Shown: positions 36,690-45,528 of the stretch, piece after piece | How positions within the stretch are numbered: the stretch's first letter is position 1 | Layout: every line of letters starts with the position of its first letter | Source: Syntrophobacteraceae bacterium | GTDB taxonomy: Bacteria > Desulfobacterota > Syntrophobacteria > Syntrophobacterales > Syntrophobacteraceae | DNA length: 64,000 bases | Direction of reading: 5' to 3' | Assembly: GCA_025453975.1 (NCBI GenBank) | Contig: JALOPI010000008.1 | Coordinates: 1 to 64,000, forward strand | Notes under the pieces: model-generated | The model's input: only the letters and a program-made list of their open reading frames with translations | What the model was told of the DNA's origin: nothing | Database searches by the model: none | Translations under genes and position numbers: made by a program

Positions 36690-37726
36690 AAAGCGAGCTG
36701 AAGCTCGTCATCACGGTGGACGTGGAGGAAGAAGGGCTCTTTTCGGGGCGTTATCCCCAGGTCCCTCCCGGAGTGCGGAGCGTTCGCGAGCTCGGGCGCC
36801 TCGAGCCCGTCAGTCGGGAGCTCGGGCTTCCGCTGACGCTCCTCGTGACCCATCCCGTGGCTGTGGACCCCGAATGCGGCCGGATCCTGGACCGGTGGCG
36901 GCGGCAGCTGGGGGCCGAGATCGGAGCCCACCTCCATCCGTGGTGCACCCCTCCATTCGCCGATCTTGCATGGCCGGAGCCGGTGCCCTCCGACTTCATG
37001 CCGCGGTCGCTCCTCAAGGCCAAGCTGGAGAGCCTCGCCAAAGCCATCGAGAGCAGATGGGGGGAGAAGCCCGAGGCGTTCCGCATGGGCCGCTTCGATC
37101 TCGGTCCCGCCGTGCGCCGCCTGCTGCCGGATTGCGGGTTCCGGGTGGACAGCAGCATCGTGCCCTGCCGGTTCGGACCGGGCGCGGCCGATCATTTTCT
37201 GGCGGGAAACGAGCCATTCTGGTGGGATGAGGAGGAGATGGGAGGGAGCTCGCTACTGGAGGCTCCCCTGACTCAGGTGGCCCTTTGGCCGGGGCTGGGG
37301 GCCTGTGTCTACCGGGCTGCCCTGGGGATGGTCGGGGGAGGGCGATATCGGCTGCTCTCGATCTTCCGGACCCTGGGGGTGGTGGGGATTCAGCCCGCGT
37401 GGTTTCCTCTGGCTTCCATGCGGTGGGCGGTCCGGCTGCACCATGCCCGGGGCGGCCGGGTGCTCGTCATGTTCCTCCACTCCACCGAGCTGCTTGCCGG
37501 GGCGACGCCGGACTACCCGACGGAAGCGTCCGTGCGGCGGCTCACCTGGCGCATCCGCGCGTTCCTTCAGTGGCTCGCCGCGCGGTATGCCGTGGAGGGC
37601 GTGACCCTCTCACGGCTCCACGCCTCCATGCCCCCTGCACGGGATCTCCCTAATCGCATCGCTCGCGTGCGCTGTTCCGCTCCAGAATCCGGGTCAGCAG
37701 CAGCTCGAGGATCCCCATGGCCGTGA
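36686..37726 (+). CDS. Polysaccharide deacetylase-like (NodB fold) protein
   Basis: The 346-aa protein begins LKLVITVDVEEEGLFSG, the D-x-E start of carbohydrate esterase 4/NodB-type proteins; metal-binding His residues appear in GAHLHPW (H82, H84), and an AFRMGRFDLGP strand with a C-terminal VLVMFLHSTELL motif completes the barrel. It probably removes N-acetyl groups from a glycan or lipid-linked sugar, though some relatives are inactive. It overlaps the upstream dehydrogenase by 4 bp. Its last ~25 codons overlap the convergent GT2 gene by 77 bp, where the C-terminal residues are not conserved-looking. Confidence 0.82.
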   Translation: MKSELKLVITVDVEEEGLFSGRYPQVPPGVRSVRELGRLEPVSRELGLPLTLLVTHPVAVDPECGRILDRWRRQLGAEIGAHLHPWCTPPFADLAWPEPVPSDFMPRSLLKAKLESLAKAIESRWGEKPEAFRMGRFDLGPAVRRLLPDCGFRVDSSIVPCRFGPGAADHFLAGNEPFWWDEEEMGGSSLLEAPLTQVALWPGLGACVYRAALGMVGGGRYRLLSIFRTLGVVGIQPAWFPLASMRWAVRLHHARGGRVLVMFLHSTELLAGATPDYPTEASVRRLTWRIRAFLQWLAARYAVEGVTLSRLHASMPPARDLPNRIARVRCSAPESGSAAARGSPWP

Positions 37727-38900
37727 TCTGGATTCCCGCCAGGACCAGGACGGAGCCGGTGGCGATGTAAGTCCAGTGGTAGGTGATCTGGCGGGTGGTG
37801 AGGTAGTCGACGATGGGGCCGAGGTTGAGGAGGATCCCCACCACGATGGGCACGAGTCCGAAGCGCAGCATGTTCAGCGTCGTACAGGTGGAAAGCAGCA
37901 GCCTCCCGACCAGGCAGTGCTTGCGCTCGTTCCCCACGAGGGCGGCCGCCACGCGCTCGGCCACGATGCCGACGGTCAGCGATGCCAAGGCGGCGAGAAT
38001 GAGCGTGTTGACGGTGATGAGGCGATAGATGAACCGTTCGGGGACGATCCCCTCCACCAGGTAGGACCAGAGGGGGCCCAGGCCGTAACCGCAGGCCAGT
38101 AGGCCCAGGACGGTTGCCGCGGCGCCGAAGAACTTCAGGGGACAGTAGGAGAGGGTGATCTCGGCAATGATCAGGAGAAACCGCAGGCCATCCCGGAAGA
38201 CGCTCAGCTTGGAGCGACCCAGCCGCTCGTGGTAGGGGATGGGGACTTCGACGATGCTCAGATCCTTCTGGGTGAGGGCACGGCAGGTCATGGCCGGAGT
38301 GAAGTGCAGGCCCGTGGGCAGGGGCTGGAGCTTCTTCAGGGCTTCGCGCCTGAGGACGCGCATGCCGCTGGCCGTGTCGGTGATGCGGGTGCCGGCAAGG
38401 TAGGACACGAGCCGGGCGAAGAAAGCATTTCCGAGGCGTCTGAGCGCCGGCATTCGGCTCTCGTCGTTCATGCGGGAGCCCACCACCACGTCGGCGGACT
38501 CCTCGATGCACGCCTGGCAGAGATTCACGAAGAACTGGGGGTCACAGGTCCCGTCGGCGTCCAGAAACCCGAGGATCTCACCCCGGCCTTCGGCGAACCC
38601 GCTCTTGATGGCGGCGCCGTAGCCAAGGTTATCGAAGTGAACGATGACCTTGACGCCGTCGTAGGACTGAGCGATCTCCGCTGTCCGGTCCGTGCTCCCG
38701 TCGCTCACCACGATGATCTCCACATCGCCGATGGGGGTCTCCCTGAGGATCCTCTCCCGGGCGTCCAGGCACTTCTGGATGGTCTCCCCGATGGCCTCCT
38801 CCTCGTTGAGGGCGGGGATGACGATGGTGAGGCTCCCGGGAGGCACCGGCTGCCGGATGGGAACGACTCGATGGGAGTCCATGGATGGGAGTGGCCTCAT
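37650..38900 (-). CDS. GT2 glycosyltransferase, polyprenol-phosphate-sugar synthase type
   Basis: The N-terminal GT-A domain shows TIVIPALNEEEAI, VVSDGSTDRTAE and GFLDADGTCDP (DxD-like), typical of dolichol/undecaprenyl-phosphate mannose or glucose synthases. SGMRVLRREAL and IPYHERLGRSKLSV are further family signs. The C-terminal half contains about four membrane helices, as in GtrB- or ArnC-like proteins. It likely loads a sugar onto a polyprenyl phosphate. It is 416 aa and follows another GT2 gene on the minus strand (106 bp gap). The start is ATG 38900; ATG 38882 is a possible alternative. Its 3' end overlaps the deacetylase gene antisense by 77 bp. Confidence 0.92.
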   Translation of the reverse strand: MRPLPSMDSHRVVPIRQPVPPGSLTIVIPALNEEEAIGETIQKCLDARERILRETPIGDVEIIVVSDGSTDRTAEIAQSYDGVKVIVHFDNLGYGAAIKSGFAEGRGEILGFLDADGTCDPQFFVNLCQACIEESADVVVGSRMNDESRMPALRRLGNAFFARLVSYLAGTRITDTASGMRVLRREALKKLQPLPTGLHFTPAMTCRALTQKDLSIVEVPIPYHERLGRSKLSVFRDGLRFLLIIAEITLSYCPLKFFGAAATVLGLLACGYGLGPLWSYLVEGIVPERFIYRLITVNTLILAALASLTVGIVAERVAAALVGNERKHCLVGRLLLSTCTTLNMLRFGLVPIVVGILLNLGPIVDYLTTRQITYHWTYIATGSVLVLAGIQITAMGILELLLTRILERNSARERCD

Positions 38901-39006
38901 GCTCCACGGTCCTGCTCAGGCAAGCTCCGAGCTTCAAGCTGCCGGCTCAATGCCACCGCAAGGGCCCACCACCGCATGGCGGCCGCCAAGCCGGTAGGCA
39001 AGGTGC

Positions 39007-39990
39007 TCAGCTTTCCTGGTGCAAGGAGGCGAGTCGCGACCAGCCCTTGCCTCCCCGGATGAATCCCCAGTTCCAGCATGCCGTGACGATGGTCAGAAAG
39101 AGCGTGTACCGAAGCCCCCTTCCCAAGCTCGACGTTCTGACCCAGAAAAAGCCGAGTGCTGCCAACCAGGGCAGGAAGAGCAACGGCCAGGCCGCCGGAT
39201 GAGCCATGATCGGGGCGGTCAGGACGAAGCCTCCAGCCAGAATCAGGAAAGGCTGAAAATCCAGCATTCGCAGGAAACCGTGTTTTTCGACCAGGCGTCT
39301 CTCCCCCGCGCCGTAGCGGCGCATCATGGACGCCAGGGCGCGGAGGCTGCCGGGACGGTAATGTCCCACAACGGCCGCCGGGTTGTAAACCAGTTTGTGG
39401 CCGAGCCTCCGGAGCTTGAGGTCCAGCTCCAGGTCTTCCCCGGGGAACTGGTCTTCGCTGAAGCCCCCGACCTCCTCGAAAGCCGATTTGCGATAGGCGG
39501 AATTGCAGCTGGGGTTGTGGTTGGTTTCCCGGATCGCCCGTTGGGATTCGTCGGGCCGGATGTACTCCGTCATGACCCCGATGGTCTTGAAGAAGTCCTG
39601 CACGCTTCGCCCGAACGGAGTCTCGTCGGCCGGGCTCACCTGGTCCCCGCCCGCCCCGGCCACCTCGGGGTCGTCGAAGCAATGGAGCAGCTCGCGCAGC
39701 CAGTCGGGGTGCGGCACGCAGTCGGAGTCGGTGAACGCCACGATCTCCCCCCGCGCCGCCCTCACCCCCACATTCCTGGCCCGTGACGGTCCACCCCAGT
39801 CGAGGCGGATGACCCGCACTCCGGAAAAGGATTCCGCCACGGAGGCTGTCTCGTCGGTGGAGCCATCATCGACGACCAGGATCTCTGGATGGACCTTAGC
39901 CTGTTTTTCAAGGGATCCCAGGCATTTGGCGATCTGAACCGGGGCATTGCGAACGGCCAGGATGACTGACAGTGCTGGGGGAGGCTTCAT
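39007..39990 (-). CDS. GT2 glycosyltransferase
   Basis: This inverting GT-A enzyme (327 aa) has SVILAVRNAPVQIAKCLGSL, VVDDGSTDETA and VAFTDSDCVPHPDWL (metal-binding DxD), followed by EDLELDLKLRRLGHKLVY, the catalytic ED-containing acceptor motif. The C-terminal ~100 residues hold two to three hydrophobic helices, so it is membrane-attached. Likely role: transfer of one sugar to a lipid-linked glycan. It lies between the B12-type radical SAM gene (upstream, minus) and the polyprenol-sugar GT2, in one probable minus-strand operon. Confidence 0.92.
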   Translation of the reverse strand: MKPPPALSVILAVRNAPVQIAKCLGSLEKQAKVHPEILVVDDGSTDETASVAESFSGVRVIRLDWGGPSRARNVGVRAARGEIVAFTDSDCVPHPDWLRELLHCFDDPEVAGAGGDQVSPADETPFGRSVQDFFKTIGVMTEYIRPDESQRAIRETNHNPSCNSAYRKSAFEEVGGFSEDQFPGEDLELDLKLRRLGHKLVYNPAAVVGHYRPGSLRALASMMRRYGAGERRLVEKHGFLRMLDFQPFLILAGGFVLTAPIMAHPAAWPLLFLPWLAALGFFWVRTSSLGRGLRYTLFLTIVTACWNWGFIRGGKGWSRLASLHQES

Positions 39991-40082
39991 GTGCTGTCTA
40001 TCTCGCGCTCAGAGCACCAGTTCCAGTGCCTTGGCGTGTACTGGGATGGGATGGCGGGATCCGTCGCAGGCCGGTGGAGCTT

Positions 40083-41534
40083 TCAGGCTTTCTTCCGGCC
40101 ATGCGCTGTCCATAGATAAGAGAAGAAGTTTCTGGCGCCCTGCAGTTTTCGATACAAATCCGATGGGCTTCGAGTGGAAAGGAGGAACGTCAACATATAG
40201 CCTGGACGCAGATAGAAGCGCTTGAGCCCTCGGTCAACGGCATCGTCTACGGCGCTCTTTTCGAGACCGGGGCAACTGACAACCGGAGTCTGCTCGCCGT
40301 CGTTCAGCCACTCGTCCCACCTGCATTCCTCAATAAGCCCATCGGCGAGGCAACGATCATAGTAGGACGTCCCGGGAAAAGGAACAGCCGCTGAAAACTG
40401 GACCGTCTGGAGACCAAGGTCAAGAGAGTGCTGAATGGTCCTCTGCATGCTCTGAAGCGTCTCTCCGGGCACTCCCAGAACAAAGCACCCATGCACGTCG
40501 AGCCTGGCTTCCCTGGCAAGCTCCATGAACCGTCTGGAGTCTTCGGTGGTCCTCCCTTTGCGCATGCGGTTCAGCATGCCCTCGTCTCCCGATTCGAAAC
40601 CCACCAGAAGCTGACGGCATCCTGCTCTCTTGAGCGCGGTGAACAATTCCTTGTCCGCGGTGTCGGTACGGGCATTGACGGAAAAAGAAACCTTGAGCCC
40701 GCGCCTAAGGATTTCCTCACAGATCCGCATGGCGTTGGATTTGACGAGGGTGAAGGTGTCGTCCTCAAAAAAAAACTCTCCTTCGCGCAAAGTTGGGCAC
40801 AGCGCAAGGTCGTATTCCATCTCGTCCACCACATTATGGGGCGAGCGCAGTCTCACTCGATGCCCGTGCATGACTTGGGGCCACAGGCAGAAGGTACATC
40901 GGTGGGGGCACCCCCTGCCGGAAAAGATGTCGACATGAGGGTAGAGCTTCGATCCGTCGAAATACTTCATCAGGTCGAGCTGGTGCCAAGCGGGAAAGGG
41001 CAGGTTGTCGAGATCCTCGATGAGAGGGCGTGGACTGGTGCGGATCACCCCGTCATGGCTTGGGAGAGCGATTCCCGCGACGGAGCCGACATCGTGATAG
41101 TTGGAGACGACATCCATGACCGTGAGATCGTATTCTCCAATGCAGATGACATCCAGGGCTCCGCCGGCGATTCGAAAGGTGTCCTCGGGAAGTGCTGACG
41201 CGTGAGGGCCGACCATGATGGTCCGCGCCTGGCTTTCTTCCTTGCAAAGCCTTGCGCAATCGATGTCGGAATAAATGGAGGGTGTTGTCGAGTCCAGGAC
41301 CACGAAGTCGGGCTGCTCCCGTCTCACCAGCGCCTTGAGATGACTTTTGTCCCAGCCCGCCGCGGGAAAGTCGAATAGCTTGGCTTCGAAGCCGGCCCTT
41401 TCGAGAACCGCCGTGGCATACGCCAGCCAGTCCGGAGCCCGAAGTGCACGGCCTCTGGTGCGGGCGGCCCATCTCTGGGCTCGGTTAAAGCCCTTGACAA
41501 ACGGTGCATTTATGATGAGAACCTTCAATCCCAT
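40083..41534 (-). CDS. B12-binding-domain radical SAM protein
   Basis: The N-terminal ~150 residues look like a cobalamin-binding Rossmann domain (LKVLIINAPFVKG..., DFVVLDSTTPSI, TIMVGPHASALPE), followed by the radical SAM motif CPHRCTFC in GRGCPHRCTFCLWPQ. Further family signs are FFFEDDTFT, LVGFESGDEGML and VHGCFVLGVPGETL. This arrangement is typical of BchE/HpnJ/HpnP-type methylases and ring-forming enzymes acting on lipids and glycans. ATG 41534 has AAGGA about 6 bp upstream. It heads the minus-strand GT2 genes and is divergent from the ABC exporter. The substrate is unknown; a lipid or sugar modification is inferred from context. Confidence 0.92.
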   Translation of the reverse strand: MGLKVLIINAPFVKGFNRAQRWAARTRGRALRAPDWLAYATAVLERAGFEAKLFDFPAAGWDKSHLKALVRREQPDFVVLDSTTPSIYSDIDCARLCKEESQARTIMVGPHASALPEDTFRIAGGALDVICIGEYDLTVMDVVSNYHDVGSVAGIALPSHDGVIRTSPRPLIEDLDNLPFPAWHQLDLMKYFDGSKLYPHVDIFSGRGCPHRCTFCLWPQVMHGHRVRLRSPHNVVDEMEYDLALCPTLREGEFFFEDDTFTLVKSNAMRICEEILRRGLKVSFSVNARTDTADKELFTALKRAGCRQLLVGFESGDEGMLNRMRKGRTTEDSRRFMELAREARLDVHGCFVLGVPGETLQSMQRTIQHSLDLGLQTVQFSAAVPFPGTSYYDRCLADGLIEECRWDEWLNDGEQTPVVSCPGLEKSAVDDAVDRGLKRFYLRPGYMLTFLLSTRSPSDLYRKLQGARNFFSYLWTAHGRKKA

Positions 41535-41948
41535 CAGGTCCTTGCATGTTTACGACTGCTCTTGGCAGGTTTGAATGGCCCGTTCACTCTGTCACCAGGC
41601 GAAGCGCCTGCTTTATGGCATGCATTGGTGCTGGAGACAACCGGAATCCTGGCGATTCCGCATACTGATGGTCGATGCAATGGGCGCGAGCAGCGCGCCG
41701 TGAGTCGATGCGCCGCCTGGAGAGGCCACGCGGCAACGTCATCTCGCGTTCGAACGGCTTGGGCTGCTGTGCATCAAGCCCCCGAAAAATCAAGGTTTTG
41801 GGCAACAGACTTGCGCAAATCATGGGTTTGAGTGAGAATGCGGACCCATGAAAGCATGTCGTGGATTTCCAGTCTTTTCAGCAGGTACGAAGGAGCTTTC
41901 TCCACTGGTGATTGTCCAGCGAATGTATGGGAGTGATTGGCTCGCGCG
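41535..41948. other. Divergent intergenic region, no gene seen
   Basis: This is 414 bp between the B12-type radical SAM gene (-) and the ABC exporter (+). Short ORFs here are shadows without family character. It must contain promoters for both directions, but I did not find a convincing pair. Confidence 0.4.
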
Positions 41949-42752
41949 ATGAATGAAAGTATGGGGACTTCCCCTGCCCTGGATGTGATGCAAGCCGCTC
42001 GACTATGGCCTGTTTGGCTTAGGATCGGCCTGCAGGATACTCGGATGAGGTACCGACGCTCCCTTCTGGGGATCGGCTGGATATTCCTGAATCTGCTCAT
42101 CATGATCTTCAGCATAGGATTTATCTACAGCAGACTTTTTGGCCAGGATGTCAAAGAGTTCATCCCATTTCTGACCATAGGCTTAATCACCTGGAACCAT
42201 ATTGTTTCGGGTGTATTGGAAGGGGGTAATGCCTTCATCGTTTCCGAAGGCTATATCAAACAGATCGGCCTTCCTCACTATGTGTACGTCTTTCGCTTCT
42301 TTACAAGCATAACGATCAATCTCTTGATCAGCTTGCCTTGCTATTTCATCATAGCACTTTTTTATGGTGTCCCCTTTGGGATCGGTGTGCTCTGGGCTGT
42401 TCCAGGACTGATGTTGCTTTGCTCTAGCTCTTTCCTGATGATCGCCATTTTTTCGCATCTCAACGCCCGTTTTCGGGATGTGGGCCATATCGCGGGCGTT
42501 GCGCTGCAGGTGCTATTCTTCCTCACCCCGATCATGTGGCCTTTCGAGATGTTGAAAGCTCACAAGATCGAGTGGATTGCCTTGATGAATCCCTTCTTCC
42601 ACATGATCGAGGTAGTCAGGAGTCCTCTTCTCAAATCTTTGGCGGCCTCCCCGACCAGCTATCTGGTGGCCGCGGTATGGCTGTTATTCCTCGGCTCCTT
42701 GGCTTGGCTGGTCACGAGGTGTTTCGGTCAACGCATTCCGTATCTGCTTTGA
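41949..42752 (+). CDS. wzm: ABC-2 polysaccharide export permease (Wzm-like)
   Basis: This is a membrane permease of the O-antigen/teichoic-acid ABC exporter type, with about six hydrophobic helices and the family start VWLRIGLQDTRMRYRRSLLGIGWIFLNLLIMI. It pairs with the ATPase gene 17 bp downstream to move lipid-linked polysaccharide across the inner membrane. The track starts at TTG 41937; ATG 41949 gives a 267-aa protein and is used here, but GGGAG sits only 3 bp before the TTG and the choice is open. The DNA is somewhat AT-richer than the neighbouring minus-strand genes. Confidence 0.9.
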   Translation: MNESMGTSPALDVMQAARLWPVWLRIGLQDTRMRYRRSLLGIGWIFLNLLIMIFSIGFIYSRLFGQDVKEFIPFLTIGLITWNHIVSGVLEGGNAFIVSEGYIKQIGLPHYVYVFRFFTSITINLLISLPCYFIIALFYGVPFGIGVLWAVPGLMLLCSSSFLMIAIFSHLNARFRDVGHIAGVALQVLFFLTPIMWPFEMLKAHKIEWIALMNPFFHMIEVVRSPLLKSLAASPTSYLVAAVWLLFLGSLAWLVTRCFGQRIPYLL

Positions 42753-42769
42753 GGGAGCGAGCCTGGTCC

Positions 42770-43510
42770 ATGGCTCTCATCAGTTTGAAAAACGTGGCTG
42801 TCCAGTTTCGAGTGGATGCCGAAAATGGCAAGACGCTCAAATCCACCGCCGCGCAGCTCTTCATGCGTCGGCGGACGACCCCGCGGATCATCCATGCGCT
42901 CCGTTCTGTCTCCCTGGACATTGAAAGCGGAGAGAGGGTGGGGATTATTGGGGCCAACGGCGCGGGAAAGAGCACTCTCCTGAAAGTCATGGCCAGGATT
43001 TACCGGCCTCACTCGGGGGAGGCCTCCATCCATGGCCATGTTTGTCCTCTTTTCGAATTCGTGACCGGGTTCGAAATGGATGCCAATGGCTGGGACAACA
43101 TTCGGACCCGGGCGTTGCTCCTGGGAATGTCCGCCGCCGAGATCGACCAAAAAATCCATGAGATCGCCGCCTTCACTCACCTGGACGAGTTCCTCGATTA
43201 TCCCGTTCGCTGTTATTCCTCGGGAATGCTCTTGAGGTTGGCCTTTGCCGCGTCCACCGCCGTCGATCCGGAGATCCTGCTGTTGGATGAGGTTGTTGCG
43301 GCGGGCGATGCGGCATTCATGGAGCAGGCGAAAAGGCGCATGGACGAACTGCTGCTTCGAGCGAATATCGTGGTTTTTGTTTCGCACAGCCTTTCCTTGG
43401 TTGAGAGCCTGTGTGATCGAGTCATCTGGCTGGACCGTGGAACGGTCATGTTCGACGGTCCATGCCGGGAGGCGATTCCTGCCTATGAGAGGCACGCGTC
43501 GGGCGGTTGA
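42770..43510 (+). CDS. wzt: ABC polysaccharide export ATPase (Wzt-like)
   Basis: This ATPase of a polysaccharide exporter shows Walker A GANGAGKST (61-69), the signature region CYSSGMLLRLAFA, Walker B EILLLDEVVAAGD and the H-loop FVSHS. The N-terminal insertion LKSTAAQLFMRRRTTPRIIHAL is typical of Wzt/TagH proteins. At 246 aa it lacks the C-terminal carbohydrate-binding domain found in Wzt proteins that recognise a modified chain end, so it resembles the short, non-discriminating type. The start ATG 42770 lies 17 bp after the permease stop; the longer track frame (42536) is an overlap inside wzm. Confidence 0.93.
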   Translation: MALISLKNVAVQFRVDAENGKTLKSTAAQLFMRRRTTPRIIHALRSVSLDIESGERVGIIGANGAGKSTLLKVMARIYRPHSGEASIHGHVCPLFEFVTGFEMDANGWDNIRTRALLLGMSAAEIDQKIHEIAAFTHLDEFLDYPVRCYSSGMLLRLAFAASTAVDPEILLLDEVVAAGDAAFMEQAKRRMDELLLRANIVVFVSHSLSLVESLCDRVIWLDRGTVMFDGPCREAIPAYERHASGG

Positions 43511-43579
43511 TCCGGGCTGCTTTTTTCATGCAAGGCCCGCTTCCCAGCAACGATTCTCATCGCGAACAGGAGGATCCTT

Positions 43580-44773
43580 TTGACGATGGACCCTGTGAAT
43601 CTCTTTGTGCCTTCCTTCAGGATCGAGGAGACTCTGGCCGAAATCCGTCAGTGTCTCGAAAAGGGCTGGACTGGCCTGGGTTACAAGACCGTGGACTTCG
43701 AGGAGGCCTGGAAAGATTACACGGGCTTGCCCCACGCGCATTTCGTGAATTCAGCCACCGCCGGTCTGCACCTGGCGGTCCGATTGCTGAAGGAGGAGCG
43801 CGGCTGGCAGGACGGTGATGAAATCATCACCACGCCCCTGACGTTCGTTTCCACCAATCATGCGATCCTTTACGAGAGCCTGCGCCCCGTCTTCGCGGAT
43901 GTGGACGATCACCTGTGCCTCGATCCGGCTTCGGTGGAATCACGCATTTCGGATCGTACCCGCGCCATCATGTTCGTGGGAATGGGCGGCAACACGGGTA
44001 GATTTCAAGACATCGTGGAAATCTGCGGCAGGCGCGGTCTGAGCTTGATACTGGATGCCGCTCACATGGCGGGAACCCGAATGAACGGGACTCATGTGGG
44101 CCCTGAATCGGACGTTTCCGTTTTCAGCTTCCAGGCGGTCAAGAACCTGCCGACAGCCGACTCCGGGATGGTCTGTTTTCGGGATGCCCGTCTGGATCAT
44201 GCGGTCCGCAAGTGGACATGGCTCGGGATCGATAAGGATACCTTCTCCCGGACCCATTCCAAGGGATCCTATAAGTGGCATTACGATGTCGTCCACGACG
44301 GCTTCAAGTACCATGGGAACTCCATCATGGCGGCCATGGGACTCGTTTCCCTGCGGTATCTCGAACAGGACAACGCGTATCGACGCCAGATCGCCGCCTG
44401 GTACGATGAGCGACTTGTGGAGGAGGAGAAGATTCGACGCGTGCCGGTGGCACCGGGATGCCTCTCCTCTCGACATCTATACCAAATCCTTGTGGATAAC
44501 CGGGATGAGGTTATCCTGGCTCTGAACGAGAGCCAGATCTACCCGGGCGTGCATTACCGGGACAATACACTTTACCAAATGTACCGCTATGCACGGGGAA
44601 CCTGCCCCAGGTCCATGTCCGCCGGTGGATGCATCATCTCCCTGCCGTTGCATCTCAGACTCACGTACGCCGATGTGCAGCGAGTCTGTACGTCGCTTCT
44701 GGATATCATTCGCCGCCGTGTCTCCCTTTCCAAGGAGTCGGACCATGCCGAAGCTCAGCATCCCTCCGATTGA
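43580..44773 (+). CDS. DegT/DnrJ/EryC1-family sugar aminotransferase
   Basis: This PLP-dependent transaminase acts on nucleotide-linked keto sugars. It contains TTPLTFVSTNHAIL, DAAHMAGTRMNG, and SFQAVKNLPTADSGM with the PLP lysine at K188. The start is probably TTG 43580 with AGGAGG about 6 bp upstream; ATG 43586 is two codons later. The 397-aa length is normal. A GNAT acetyltransferase overlaps its 3' end by 29 bp, which suggests an N-acylated amino sugar is produced for the glycan exported by the adjacent Wzm/Wzt pair. Which sugar it makes cannot be told. Confidence 0.92.
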   Translation: MTMDPVNLFVPSFRIEETLAEIRQCLEKGWTGLGYKTVDFEEAWKDYTGLPHAHFVNSATAGLHLAVRLLKEERGWQDGDEIITTPLTFVSTNHAILYESLRPVFADVDDHLCLDPASVESRISDRTRAIMFVGMGGNTGRFQDIVEICGRRGLSLILDAAHMAGTRMNGTHVGPESDVSVFSFQAVKNLPTADSGMVCFRDARLDHAVRKWTWLGIDKDTFSRTHSKGSYKWHYDVVHDGFKYHGNSIMAAMGLVSLRYLEQDNAYRRQIAAWYDERLVEEEKIRRVPVAPGCLSSRHLYQILVDNRDEVILALNESQIYPGVHYRDNTLYQMYRYARGTCPRSMSAGGCIISLPLHLRLTYADVQRVCTSLLDIIRRRVSLSKESDHAEAQHPSD

Positions 44774-45266
44774 AGGAGAACGGATCGTTCTGCGCCTCCT
44801 GGAGGAGGCGGATCTGGACATGACTTTGCGCTGGCGCAACCAGGACCATATCCGAAAGTGGTTCAAGAGCTCGGCGGTCATATCCCCTTCGCGGCATCGG
44901 GCTTGGTTCGAGAGCTATCGTGAGCGCGATGACGACTATGTCTTCATCATCGAGGAGCGGCGGGATCTGTTCAAGCCGGTGGGGCAGGTTTCACTGTATC
45001 GGATCGACTGGGTCAAACGGTGTGCCGAATTCGGAAGACTGATGATCGGGGAGCCTGAAGCATTGATGAAGGGTATCGCCAAGGAGGCCACCAGGCTGTT
45101 GATGAGTTATGGTCTTGCGCAACTTGAGTTGATCAAGCTTGAATTGCAAGTCTATGATAATAACAAACCTGCTATCATGATTTATAGGTCGTGTGGATTC
45201 AAGGAAACTTCTTCTGATAATGACATGATATTGATGGAGGCCTTTAGGAACTGTGCTGTTGAGTGA
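44745..45266 (+). CDS. GNAT-family N-acetyltransferase
   Basis: This 173-aa acetyltransferase of the RimJ/RimL-like GNAT type reads ERIVLRLLEEADLDMTLRWRN at the start and FGRLMIGEPEALMKGIAKEATRLLMSYG (acetyl-CoA loop) followed by LELQVYDNNKPAIMIYRSCGFKE. It likely acetylates the amino sugar made by the upstream DegT enzyme. ATG 44745 has AAGGAG 7 bp before it and overlaps the aminotransferase gene by 29 bp. The track start 44589 is antisense-free but lies in the other gene's frame and is not supported. The last ~150 bp are noticeably AT-rich, unlike the first part. Confidence 0.88.
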   Translation: MPKLSIPPIEGERIVLRLLEEADLDMTLRWRNQDHIRKWFKSSAVISPSRHRAWFESYRERDDDYVFIIEERRDLFKPVGQVSLYRIDWVKRCAEFGRLMIGEPEALMKGIAKEATRLLMSYGLAQLELIKLELQVYDNNKPAIMIYRSCGFKETSSDNDMILMEAFRNCAVE

Positions 45267-45528
45267 TTTCCATGAATTTTTATTTTTTCATTTGTTTCGT
45301 TCCTCAACAATCATCGGGAGCCTTTGGAAGATCAGTAATACATAATACTGTCGGAGAACTGTCAATTCGAGTGATAGCGAGAAATCTCGATTTTCCAGCT
45401 AGCTGAGTTGTCATAATTTCTCACTTCCCTACACTCCGTTCTAAATGACAATAAGAAATTTACGGACAGCCTCATGGATTAATGATGATCTAGTCGTTAC
45501 CTGCTCTTGAGGTGTATGCTATCGGGAT

